From NCBI GenBank assembly GCA_019359175.1, contig JAHHHU010000004.1:62001-126000 (forward strand): a stretch of DNA of 64,000 nt, written 5' to 3'. Below, piece by piece: positions 1-7,572 of this stretch (within the stretch, counting starts at the first letter, position 1; every line of letters starts with the position of its first letter). A program made the position numbers and the translations under genes. The notes under the pieces were generated by a model. That model was not told the DNA's origin, searched no databases, and saw only the letters and a list, made by a program, of their open reading frames with translations. This stretch comes from Phormidium tanganyikae FI6-MK23 (GTDB lineage Bacteria; Cyanobacteriota; Cyanobacteriia; Leptolyngbyales; Leptolyngbyaceae).

Positions 1-684
1 CGATCGTACCAAGTTCAAAATGTATTGCTGAAGCGAAGATTCCACCCGAACTTGAGAACACAACGCTTGCAGTTCGCGAATTTCTTCCACACTGATGCAA
101 GGCGGCAAATCCTGAACACGAGTGCCTGATTGCAGCCGTTCTAACATTTGCAGTTCTTCAGATTCAGTTGGATAGCCCAACGATAGCGATAGTGCAAATC
201 GATCCATCTGCGCTTCGGGTAGAGGGAATGTGCCTTGATACTCGGCTGGATTCTGAGTGGCAATCACAAAAAACGGGGTTGACACTTTGCGCGAGACACC
301 ATCGATCGTGACTTGCTGTTCTTCCATGACTTCGAGCAGTGCGGATTGCGTTCTTGGTGTAGCGCGGTTGATTTCATCCGCTAATAGGACATTTGTAAAA
401 ATGGGGCCTGCCATGAATTCAAACTCACCCGTCCGGGGGTTCCAAATATTCGTTCCAGTTACATCGGTTGGGAGTAAATCTGGAGTGCACTGGAGCCGCT
501 GAAACTTGCCGTTAATCGATCGGGCGAGTGACTTTGCCAACAAGGTCTTACCTACGCCTGGAACATCCTCTAATAGCGCGTGACCGCCTGAAAGTAGAGC
601 GACGAGAACGAGCTGGATTGCTTCTTGCTTTCCGACGATCGCTAAACTCAAATGCTCGGTCAGTTGCTCGATCCGCTCTCTCAT
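1..684 (-). CDS. MoxR-family AAA+ ATPase (partial, C-terminus off the left edge)
   Basis: Translating the minus strand from the ATG at 684 gives 228 codons open to the window edge, so the 3' end is missing. Visible are a Walker A region (EDVPGVGKTLLAKSLA, about residue 37 onward), a Walker B/sensor region (NVLLADEINRATPRTQSALL) and the following EVMEEQQVTIDG and ATQNPAEYQGTFPLPEAQ segments, all typical of MoxR ATPases. These are cytoplasmic chaperone-like ATPases that usually act with VWA-domain partners to assemble or activate other proteins. The partner, if adjacent, lies outside the window. The family call is firm; the target is unknown. Confidence 0.93.
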   Translation of the reverse strand, partial: MRERIEQLTEHLSLAIVGKQEAIQLVLVALLSGGHALLEDVPGVGKTLLAKSLARSINGKFQRLQCTPDLLPTDVTGTNIWNPRTGEFEFMAGPIFTNVLLADEINRATPRTQSALLEVMEEQQVTIDGVSRKVSTPFFVIATQNPAEYQGTFPLPEAQMDRFALSLSLGYPTESEELQMLERLQSGTRVQDLPPCISVEEIRELQALCSQVRVESSLQQYILNLVRS

Positions 685-750
685 AAGGACACTCCTACCG
701 GGTTAAGTCCTGTTGATCATACCCACGGTTTTCGATCTGAGCGAACAAAC

Positions 751-1668
751 TCAGGAAATTGCGGTGAGTGCAGTTCTAGCGGTTTCGCAATCGGCGTTAA
801 TCTGTGCTTTCAGGTCTTCTAGAGACACGAACTTCTGTTCTGGGCGGATGAATTCTTCGAGTTCGACGGTCAGCGTTTTGCCGTACAGATCGCCCGCCCA
901 ATCGAGCAAATGAACCTCGATCGTTTGACTCAGACCGTTCACCGTTGGACGATTTCCAATGTTCATCACACCGAGAATCGGATCTGTTCCAACGCCTGAA
1001 ACTCTGACTCCATAGACTCCGCGACAGGGAACAAGCTTATCTGCAAGTATCTGTAGATTCGCAGTTGGAAACCCGATCGTGCGTCCGATCTGCTGTCCTG
1101 TAACGACTTGCCCGATCAATCGATAAGGTCTTCCCAACATTCGATTTGCGGTTTGCAAGTCTCCGGATAACAGAGCCTCTCGAATCGCAGAACTACTAAT
1201 TCGCGTTCCATGCAGCCGTAATAGAGGCACGATCGTCACTCCAATCCCAAAGGTTGCCGCGATCACTTGTAAATTCTCTGCGGTTCCCGTCCGCTTATAC
1301 CCAAAGCAGAAATCCACCCCAACGCTTACTTGCCGCGCTTGAAGCTGATTCACTAAGATCTCTTCGACAAATTGCTGCGGGGTCAAACTCGCTAATTCTC
1401 GATTGAATGGCAATAAAACGAGTTGTTCTACGCCGATTTCTTCGAGATACAGCACCTTTTCTTCTTGGGGAGTGAGCAGTGATCGCGGCTCTCCCGTAAA
1501 AAATTCTTTCGGATGGGGACTAAAGGTGACAACGGTTGCGCGAGAATGTCCGTCGTTGTTCAAAACAGGCAGGATAACTTGTCGATGCCCTAGATGGATA
1601 CCGTCAAAATTTCCTAGAGCAACGGCGGTCGGAGTTAAAGCAGTAATTGGCGATGAAGTAATCCACAC
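751..1668 (-). CDS. ribF: Bifunctional riboflavin kinase / FAD synthetase
   Basis: A 305-residue protein of normal RibF length. The N-terminal half carries the FAD synthetase nucleotidyltransferase signature (ALGNFDGIHLGHRQVI near residue 18, and GTRISSSAIREALLSGD near residue 154). The C-terminal half is the flavokinase domain (GRTIGFPTANLQ, GVYGVRV, GVMNIGNRPTV). It phosphorylates riboflavin to FMN and adenylates FMN to FAD in the cytoplasm. It starts 77 bp downstream of the glycoside hydrolase gene and is separated from it by a hairpin terminator, so it is probably transcribed from its own promoter. Identification is secure. Confidence 0.96.
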   Translation of the reverse strand: MWITSSPITALTPTAVALGNFDGIHLGHRQVILPVLNNDGHSRATVVTFSPHPKEFFTGEPRSLLTPQEEKVLYLEEIGVEQLVLLPFNRELASLTPQQFVEEILVNQLQARQVSVGVDFCFGYKRTGTAENLQVIAATFGIGVTIVPLLRLHGTRISSSAIREALLSGDLQTANRMLGRPYRLIGQVVTGQQIGRTIGFPTANLQILADKLVPCRGVYGVRVSGVGTDPILGVMNIGNRPTVNGLSQTIEVHLLDWAGDLYGKTLTVELEEFIRPEQKFVSLEDLKAQINADCETARTALTAIS

Positions 1669-1712
1669 GCTTCACATTTTGACACATATCGATTCACATA
1701 ATTCGGAAAACA

Positions 1713-1740
1713 CCCTAAAGAAAAGAGGTCTTCCCTCTTT
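1713..1740 (-). terminator. Rho-independent-like terminator after the GHL10 hydrolase gene
   Basis: On the minus strand a 7-bp perfect stem AAAGAGG/CCTCTTT (1722-1728 with 1734-1740) encloses a 5-base loop and is followed at once by a T-rich run (TCTTT, 1721-1717). It begins 5 bases after the hydrolase stop and lies upstream of ribF. The stem is short and AT-rich, so strength is uncertain. Confidence 0.65.
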
Positions 1741-1744
1741 CAGC

Positions 1745-2998
1745 TTATCGAAATGCCGATCGATAAGCGGGAGCCGGAAACAGAGATTGAAATCCTGCTT
1801 GTCGATCACTTACAGGCTCCGGAGCGATGTCCCAAAGGCTTTCGTAATAGAAATACGCTACGCCTAAACCGCGATCGCGTGCCGCTTGGGTCTGCTCCTG
1901 AATTTGGTGAATCGAAACCGGATTCGTTCGCTGTCCGGTGAATACGCCGACTCCGGTTGGAATCTTTTGTTGAGCAATTTGGATCTCTGGGCGCGAGATC
2001 TTCTCGATGAAGCTCTGTAAATTCGGGCGGTATACTTGCACGATTAACTCGTCGGCAATGCCCTGACGCACCCAAGCCAGCCAATCTTGGAGATGAAATT
2101 TGTAGGCAAAGTCGTAATAGTTTGGCGAAATTGAAACGATCGCATTTGGCTTGCAATCTTTGACTGATTTTTTCAATTGCGCCATGAACGCCGTAATTTT
2201 GTTCGCTCTCCAGCGCATCCATGCTTGGTCTGCTGGGTTGGCAGGGACATCTTTTTTCGTTTCTTTTTTATAGAGCGATCGCGTGTACGCATCGTAGCCA
2301 AACTCACGCGGCAGGCTCATATTGTCGTCAAACTGAATGCCGTCCACATTATATTGAGTCATCACTTCCACGACGAGCGAGGTGATAAACTTCTGCACTT
2401 CAGGATGAAACGGATTTAACCAAGCAACTTCACCCGCGCCACTGATCGAGGTTTGATCGCCGTTGCGCTGTTGGGTCAGCCAGTTTGGATGATTCAGCGC
2501 GAGTTCTGAGGTAAAGGGAGTCATAAAACCGAACTCGAACCACGGCACAGCTAGTAACCCTTGACCATGAGCGCGATCGACAACATCCGCTAAGATGTCA
2601 TGTCCATCTGAACCCCGATACACAAACGGTTGAATTCCCTGCTGTTGTGCGATCGCGCTTGGATACGTCACATAGCCAGAATTCCAAATCACCGGATAAA
2701 TCGTATTGAAATTCAAGCGTCCTAATTGATTCATCGCGTCTTGAACCTTGGTGCGGTCTTTCATCACATCAAGATCGTTTAGCGTCAGCCAAACGCCGCG
2801 AATTTCAGGACGAACCACGGGTGAAGTGATTGGAGGAACGATCGGGGAAATAACATTGGGTGTCTCGACTTGCGGCACTTCAATTTGAGCCATTCCAGGC
2901 ATTCCAGTCAGGATCACTGTGAACAAAGACACCAAAAAGAGCGGAATCAGAACCGCTTTTCTCCAATGCTGGAGGCGAGAGCGAAATTGAATAGGCAT
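1745..2998 (-). CDS. Exported GHL10-type (DUF187/YddW-like) glycoside hydrolase
   Basis: About 417 residues. The N-terminus is a basic stretch followed by a hydrophobic segment (VLIPLFLVSLFTVIL) ending in small residues, which fits a signal peptide. After a proline/valine-rich linker comes the GHL10 domain: EIRGVWLTLNDLDVM, GRLNFNTIYPVIWNSGYVTY, LLAVPWFEFGFM, and the barrel strand NVDGIQFDDNMSLP with acidic residues expected at the active site. Known members act on cell-wall or surface glycans in the periplasm. The ATG at 2998 was chosen because it gives a compact signal peptide; an ATG at 3016 and a TTG at 3019 are alternatives and no start has a clear Shine-Dalgarno. Substrate unknown. Confidence 0.85.
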   Translation of the reverse strand: MPIQFRSRLQHWRKAVLIPLFLVSLFTVILTGMPGMAQIEVPQVETPNVISPIVPPITSPVVRPEIRGVWLTLNDLDVMKDRTKVQDAMNQLGRLNFNTIYPVIWNSGYVTYPSAIAQQQGIQPFVYRGSDGHDILADVVDRAHGQGLLAVPWFEFGFMTPFTSELALNHPNWLTQQRNGDQTSISGAGEVAWLNPFHPEVQKFITSLVVEVMTQYNVDGIQFDDNMSLPREFGYDAYTRSLYKKETKKDVPANPADQAWMRWRANKITAFMAQLKKSVKDCKPNAIVSISPNYYDFAYKFHLQDWLAWVRQGIADELIVQVYRPNLQSFIEKISRPEIQIAQQKIPTGVGVFTGQRTNPVSIHQIQEQTQAARDRGLGVAYFYYESLWDIAPEPVSDRQAGFQSLFPAPAYRSAFR

Positions 2999-3019
2999 GA
3001 GAAACTCAATCAACATCAA

Positions 3020-3456
3020 AACAAGCGAAATGCACTAGCCCTACAGTGTACAAGCATCGTGCTACCGTATCGGGACGAGTGCGATCGACCCGTCAAAACT
3101 TTTTATCTCCCGACATAGCGACACTGCATCCACATATTCGCGAGATACGATCGACACTTTGCCAAGACGTAGAATTTCTTCCAAAAGTGCCCGCTTGTTG
3201 AAAGCCTTGCTGCTGTTCTTGTTCAGAACCAGGACTTGCGCGCATTCATGATTTTATGGTTTGTTAAGAAATAAAGCGCTTTCTTTGAGTTGAGAAAAAC
3301 TGAAGTTTGCCGAACGCTTTGTCCTGGTGCAATGAATTTTGTGCGGGAAATCTAACTTTAGGTGAGTGAGAGACTCACCAATACGGGTATGAAATATTGA
3401 ACTCAAATTAGCCACACTGAAGACTAAGGAAATAAATTCAAGGAGCAAAGTCCGAC
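3020..3456. other. Intergenic region between divergent genes, with a small hairpin
   Basis: About 440 bp without a convincing gene; the only open frame of any size lacks family features. It must contain the promoters of the hydrolase (minus) and the SGNH esterase (plus). A perfect 7-bp stem GGTGAGT/ACTCACC with a 5-base loop sits at 3361-3379, about 80 bp before the esterase start. I cannot assign a -10/-35 pair with confidence. AAGGAG near 3439 could act as a distant ribosome site. Confidence 0.5.
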
Positions 3457-4167
3457 ATGAAGCGCTATCTCAAACTCAGTGTTCTAATTGGATTCGCGCT
3501 GCTTGTTGGTTCGCCCTATGTGCTTCCCGCTGCTTCTTCTCCAAAAGTCGATAAGTTGACTTCGGTAGATTGGTGGCGCTCTAAAGTGAAGTCCCAAATT
3601 ACGGCGAGTGCTGGAAAACGATACAGCGGTTGTGTTTTTGGGGATTCGATTTCTTCTGGGTTGGGAAACACCTTGGGGCAATCGAATTTTAATTTCGCGG
3701 TGGGGGGAATGAGTTCGGTTTCGCTACTAGAGCAACTGAAACAACTAAAAGCGGGAAATGTTCAATGCCAAAAAGCCGTGATTGCGATCGGCACAAATGA
3801 CGCGATGTTTTCGATCGGCGATACCACTTTTAAGAACAATTTGCGGCAGATCGTAACGTTATCGCGCGGTTTGGGGGCTTCAGAGATTACGCTGATTCCT
3901 GCGTTTTATTCCACGGTCGAAGCAAGCCACAACCCGGAAGTTGCGGGCACACTCGATCGTGTTGATGAAATTAGCACCTTGATTCGCCAAGTTGCCGCCG
4001 AACAAGATGTAAAACTGCTGAACAATGAGCTTCAACCGTTATTTCGCGATCGCAGTCTGAAGGAAGAACTCACCTTTGATGGGGTTCATCTCAACGACAG
4101 CGGTAAAGGTATCTATCGACAAGTTCTTCTAGGTATTTTCAATAATTCGGCGGTGAGTTCGCGTTAG
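3457..4167 (+). CDS. SGNH/GDSL-family hydrolase, exported
   Basis: 236 residues. The N-terminus has a signal peptide (LKLSVLIGFALLVGSPYVLPAASS). SGNH blocks are visible: block I VFGDSISSGLG with the nucleophile Ser (about residue 66), block III IAIGTNDAMF, and block V FDGVHLNDSGKG with the Asp-x-x-His pair. Such enzymes remove acyl groups from glycans or lipids in the periplasm. It is a single gene whose stop overlaps that of the convergent uraH gene. The substrate cannot be told from sequence. Confidence 0.88.
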   Translation: MKRYLKLSVLIGFALLVGSPYVLPAASSPKVDKLTSVDWWRSKVKSQITASAGKRYSGCVFGDSISSGLGNTLGQSNFNFAVGGMSSVSLLEQLKQLKAGNVQCQKAVIAIGTNDAMFSIGDTTFKNNLRQIVTLSRGLGASEITLIPAFYSTVEASHNPEVAGTLDRVDEISTLIRQVAAEQDVKLLNNELQPLFRDRSLKEELTFDGVHLNDSGKGIYRQVLLGIFNNSAVSSR

Positions 4168-4523
4168 CTGCCCCGGTACGTGCTGTATGACCACGGGGAA
4201 GCGAGAAGCGGCACGTGATAGTGAGCGTTAATATCTGCAATTCCGAATCGAATGGGAACTCGATCGAGAAAGGCAGGTTCCGTTGTGTTTACTGATCTTG
4301 CTGCGAAGTATTCCCCGATCGAAAATACTAACTCATACGTGCCAACTTTGATCTCCGATTCGTTCAACATTGGACTATCGGTGCGTCCGTCAGAGTTGGT
4401 CGTTACTGTTTTAAGTTGCGTTCTCTCTTCTGTTTGCAGATTGATCGACCAAAGTTCAATTTTAAGATTTGCGGCAGGACAGCCGTGAGCTGTATCGAGA
4501 ACGTGAGTCGTTAACTTGCCCAT
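4164..4523 (-). CDS. uraH: 5-hydroxyisourate hydrolase (transthyretin-like)
   Basis: 119 residues from the ATG at 4523. This start reproduces the family N-terminus MGKLTTHVLDTAHGCPAA; an upstream GTG at 4535 would add four residues. The protein ends in YHVPLLASPWSYSTYRGS, including the C-terminal YRGS tetrapeptide that contributes to the active site. HiuH hydrolyses 5-hydroxyisourate in urate degradation to allantoin. No other purine-catabolism gene is adjacent. The stop overlaps the convergent esterase stop by four bases. Confidence 0.95.
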   Translation of the reverse strand: MGKLTTHVLDTAHGCPAANLKIELWSINLQTEERTQLKTVTTNSDGRTDSPMLNESEIKVGTYELVFSIGEYFAARSVNTTEPAFLDRVPIRFGIADINAHYHVPLLASPWSYSTYRGS

Positions 4524-4560
4524 ATGAATCCACACTCTTAGATTTCAGCGGCACAATGAA

Positions 4561-5241
4561 ATGATGGAGAAATTGCCCACGATTCTATTGCCGAAAGTCG
4601 ATCGACTCCCAGTTTCGCCTGTCGGCACTCATCATAAAGCACCACGCGGACGATCGGAAAGCCAATTTGAGCGCGACTTATGGCGTTGTTTTCCCGGCAA
4701 GATTCACACAGGACTGTTAGTGAAACGCTTGGAACTCAATCAGCCGTATGTCCCAGATTTCGCTTACCTCGATCGAGAGATTGCGATCGATATCGAAGTC
4801 GATGAACCGTACACCTACGACACGCGCCAACCGATTCATTTTCTTGACTGTCCGAAAGATCGATCGCGTAATCAGTTCTTTATCGATCACGGTTGGATCG
4901 TGATTCGATTTAGCGAAGCGCAAGTGATTAAGAGCCCCGCAAGTTGTTGTAAAGCGATCGCATCGACGATCGCGCTCATCTCTAGCGATAACACGATCAT
5001 GTCAGCTTTTCGCAATATTCCGACGTTGAAACCCGATCGACGCTGGACAACCGAACAAGCTCAACAACTCGCTGCCAAGAACTATCGGGAGCAATTGCAG
5101 CCCGTATCAGAGCCGACAAAGAAACCGAACTTGATGAACGGCGATTTGAGCTTTCACTGTCCAGCCTGCGGCGAGCTAGTTCGCTGGCAAGGACACTATG
5201 TGAGATGTGCAAACTGCGGTTATGACAAGTTTGTACTCTAG
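4561..5241 (+). CDS. PD-(D/E)XK nuclease-like protein (DUF559/Vsr-like) with C-terminal zinc ribbon
   Basis: 226 residues. The middle resembles the DUF559/very-short-patch-repair endonuclease fold: conserved E near 34 (SESQFERDLW), PDFAY with D66, an IDIEVDEP strand with E79 and D81, then DRSRNQFFIDHGWIVIRFSE, the usual last strand of that fold. The C-terminus has two CxxC pairs (C200/C203 and C216/C219), a zinc ribbon. The expected (D/E)xK lysine is replaced by Asp (E-V-D), as in several DUF559 proteins. Divergent from uraH, convergent with gatC. Nuclease activity is an inference and no restriction partner is nearby. Confidence 0.62.
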   Translation: MMEKLPTILLPKVDRLPVSPVGTHHKAPRGRSESQFERDLWRCFPGKIHTGLLVKRLELNQPYVPDFAYLDREIAIDIEVDEPYTYDTRQPIHFLDCPKDRSRNQFFIDHGWIVIRFSEAQVIKSPASCCKAIASTIALISSDNTIMSAFRNIPTLKPDRRWTTEQAQQLAAKNYREQLQPVSEPTKKPNLMNGDLSFHCPACGELVRWQGHYVRCANCGYDKFVL

Positions 5242-5525
5242 CCCGTCACAATCTTCGGCACTTTGAAGAATTCGCCATCTCGATCGGGTGCGCCTTCTAA
5301 AATCGCTTCTCGCGCCTCACAAGGCTGATGTCGATCGGCGCGCACCACATTACTCACATCGATCGCGCGAGTGGTCGGTTCTACCGCGCTCACGTCTAAC
5401 TCACTCAACTGATCAAAATAGTCGAGAATATTGTTTAACTGTGCAGTAAATCTTTCTTCCTCTTCGGGTGTGAGTTGCAGTCGGGCAAGATGCGCCACTT
5501 TTTGAACTTGTTCGCGATCGATCAT
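5238..5525 (-). CDS. gatC: Asp-tRNA(Asn)/Glu-tRNA(Gln) amidotransferase subunit C
   Basis: 95 residues from the ATG at 5525, which gives the usual GatC N-terminus MIDREQVQKVAHLARLQL; a TTG at 5537 would add four residues. The rest (EEEERFTAQLNNILDYFDQL, ...VEPTTRA, and the C-terminal GEFFKVPKIV) is typical. GatC stabilises the GatCAB complex that converts misacylated Glu-tRNA(Gln) to Gln-tRNA(Gln). gatA and gatB are not adjacent, as is common in cyanobacteria. Its stop codon is the same CTAG tetranucleotide as the stop of the convergent nuclease-like gene. Confidence 0.96.
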   Translation of the reverse strand: MIDREQVQKVAHLARLQLTPEEEERFTAQLNNILDYFDQLSELDVSAVEPTTRAIDVSNVVRADRHQPCEAREAILEGAPDRDGEFFKVPKIVTG

Positions 5526-5546
5526 AAAAAATGCCAAATTAACCGC

Positions 5547-6068
5547 TTAGAAGTATACATCGATGTTCGATCGACCCGTCGTTTTTAGCCAGTTTTGCGC
5601 TTCGATGTAGTTGTTCGGCGCTTGCAAAATTGCCCGCTTCCAATAGTCCGCCGCCTGATCGAGCAGCTTCTCGCCTTCTTCTTCTTTCTCTTCGTCTTTC
5701 GCCTTTTCTCCCATGTAGTGATAAATCACTGCGATGTTATTCAAGGCTTGCGGTAGTCGGGGATTTTCATCGACCGCTTCATGGTACAAGCCCAACGCTT
5801 TTTCATGGTCGCCGTTGCTGGCGTAAATTAGTCCCATGTTGTAGAGAATGTAGCTGCGATCGTTTGAGTCATCTTCGAGTTTTAGGGCTTCTTGATAGTT
5901 CTCTAGCGCTTCTGCGTATTCACCGTCTGCCTGTGCCGACATCCCATCTCGATAATAGGCAAAGGCTTCTTTTTCTTTACGGCTAGCGGGAAACACTTTC
6001 AAAATCAGATCCGCCATCACGGTAAAACTTTTATCGATGAAGTTGTCGTTGCGTTGGGATCTAGACAT
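5547..6068 (-). CDS. ycf3: Photosystem I assembly protein Ycf3 (TPR)
   Basis: 173 residues when started at the ATG at 6068, matching the conserved N-terminus [20 protein letters not shown]. Upstream in-frame codons to 6122 would add 18 residues not found in the family. Three TPR units follow: [40 protein letters not shown], and [20 protein letters not shown]. Ycf3 is a thylakoid-associated chaperone for PsaA/PsaB assembly, so this gene marks an oxygenic phototroph. It lies 21 bp upstream of gatC on the same strand and may be co-transcribed with it. Confidence 0.97.
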   Translation of the reverse strand: MSRSQRNDNFIDKSFTVMADLILKVFPASRKEKEAFAYYRDGMSAQADGEYAEALENYQEALKLEDDSNDRSYILYNMGLIYASNGDHEKALGLYHEAVDENPRLPQALNNIAVIYHYMGEKAKDEEKEEEGEKLLDQAADYWKRAILQAPNNYIEAQNWLKTTGRSNIDVYF

Positions 6069-6213
6069 AAGGCTGGAAAAGTATTTGTTATACGACGAGA
6101 CATTTTTTAGTGTAGCGCTCAATCGATCGCACCTTATAGATCAATCTACAAGACGACACAATTTCTGGAAAACTATACTGGAGAAGGACAAGTCCCGCTA
6201 GGGAGAAAAGGAC

Positions 6214-7476
6214 ATGACCGCTACGCCAAGACCCGATTCTTCGATTCTCAAAGCGATCGAATCTCTTAACTATCGCGCCACAGTCGGAGATGTCGCTGCC
6301 CAAGCTGGCTTGAATATTAATTTGGCTGAGAAAGGATTACTGGCGCTGGCATCTCAAGCCGATGGACAGCTCCAGGTGGCTGAGTCTGGGGAAGTGATTT
6401 ATCAATTTCCGCGCAATTTTCGCAACGTTTTACGCGATAAGGATGCTCGACTGCGCCGCAAAGAAGCTTTAGAGAAAATCTGGCGCGTGTTGTTTTATCT
6501 GATCCGGATGTCGTTTGGGGTTGTGTTGGTGCTGCTGATTTTGGCATCGTTTCTCGCGATTTTGGCACTGACGATCGCGGCAAATTCCAGTCGCGATAAC
6601 GATAACGGCGGCGATTTTTCAATGCCTACAGTCTGGTTTACTCCAGATTTCTTCTGGATTTTCTCGCCAAATTACGATCGTCGTCGCGCCGATCGTCAAA
6701 AGAGCGATCTGAATTTTCTCGAATCGATCTACTCGTTCTTATTCGGGGATGGCAATCCGAATGTAGATCTGGAAGATCGACGCTGGCAATCGATCGCTGC
6801 TGTGATTCGCAATAATCGCGGAGCCGTAATCGCGGAACAGATTGCGCCGTTTTTGGATTCGATTCGCACACCTTCAGATCAGGAATCTGAACAGTATATG
6901 CTTCCGGTTCTAACGCGATTTGATGGACGACCAGAAGTGAGTCCCGAAGGACAGTTCGTCTATCAATTTCCTTCGCTGCAAACTACGGTTTCTAAACAGG
7001 ATCGGCAATGGCTTCCAGCATTTCTACGTGAATCGCTTTACCAGTTCAGTAAAGCAAGCTCTGGACAGATTACGTTAGCGGCGAGTTTGGGAGTCGTGCT
7101 GTTGATTTTGGCGATCGTGCTAACTGCGATGATTGCAGGAGCAGGAGCAGGATTGCTGAAAGCGATCGCGGTTGTTTCACTCGGCTATAGTGCTGCTTAT
7201 CTTTTGATTCCAACGGTTCGACATTTTTGGATCAAAGGGCGCAATCGAAAGATTCTGGAGCGAAACACAGAGCGAGAAATGCGGGCGAAACAGATTGCTC
7301 AAGCGAATGCGATCGTGCAGCAGAAACTCGCTTATGCTCAACAATTTGCGGCTGAAACGGTGATTCAACAATCGGATTTAATCTACTCAACCGATCAAGA
7401 TTTGATTGAGCAAGATATCGATCGTGCTGATCAAATTGATGCAGAGTGGCAACGTCGCTTGGAAGGAAGAGAATAG
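6214..7476 (+). CDS. Conserved cyanobacterial membrane protein of unknown function with repeated winged-helix-like module
   Basis: 420 residues. Residues 1-70 (NYRATVGDVAAQAGLN ... GEVIYQFPRNFR) resemble a small winged-helix module. A similar module recurs near residues 195-265 (RGAVIAEQIAPFLD ... GQFVYQFPSLQ). One or two membrane spans lie at about 95-130 and two at about 285-335. A charged helical tail rich in Gln/Ala/Asp follows. The ATG at 6214 is preceded by AAAGGAC. I recognise a conserved cyanobacterial family, with plastid relatives, but no function. Divergent from ycf3. Confidence 0.75.
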   Translation: MTATPRPDSSILKAIESLNYRATVGDVAAQAGLNINLAEKGLLALASQADGQLQVAESGEVIYQFPRNFRNVLRDKDARLRRKEALEKIWRVLFYLIRMSFGVVLVLLILASFLAILALTIAANSSRDNDNGGDFSMPTVWFTPDFFWIFSPNYDRRRADRQKSDLNFLESIYSFLFGDGNPNVDLEDRRWQSIAAVIRNNRGAVIAEQIAPFLDSIRTPSDQESEQYMLPVLTRFDGRPEVSPEGQFVYQFPSLQTTVSKQDRQWLPAFLRESLYQFSKASSGQITLAASLGVVLLILAIVLTAMIAGAGAGLLKAIAVVSLGYSAAYLLIPTVRHFWIKGRNRKILERNTEREMRAKQIAQANAIVQQKLAYAQQFAAETVIQQSDLIYSTDQDLIEQDIDRADQIDAEWQRRLEGRE

Positions 7477-7501
7477 CGATCGGGCGTTTAAGCTTATTTG
7501 C

Positions 7502-7537
7502 TTCGTTGATCCGAAAATTGACCTCCGGATCAACGAA
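7502..7537. terminator. Perfect 12-bp hairpin between convergent genes
   Basis: TTCGTTGATCCG (7502-7513) pairs perfectly with CGGATCAACGAA (7526-7537) across a 12-base loop. It sits in the short gap between the convergent genes ending at 7476 and 7573, so it probably ends transcription from both sides. No T-tract follows on either strand, so it is not a textbook intrinsic terminator. Confidence 0.55.
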
Positions 7538-7572
7538 CACCTGAATCTACAAGCTACTCTTGAAGGATCGTG

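Noticed and set aside
257-502. Plus-strand open frame of about 80 codons
   Set aside because: It lies entirely opposite the MoxR Walker B region, which is strongly conserved; no family features on this strand.
1403-1867. Plus-strand open frame of 154 codons
   Set aside because: Covers the ribF start, a terminator and the end of the hydrolase gene on the opposite strand; not a gene.
5630-5986. Plus-strand open frame of 118 codons
   Set aside because: Antisense to ycf3 and rich in Leu/Arg/Ser from reading TPR codons backwards; a shadow.
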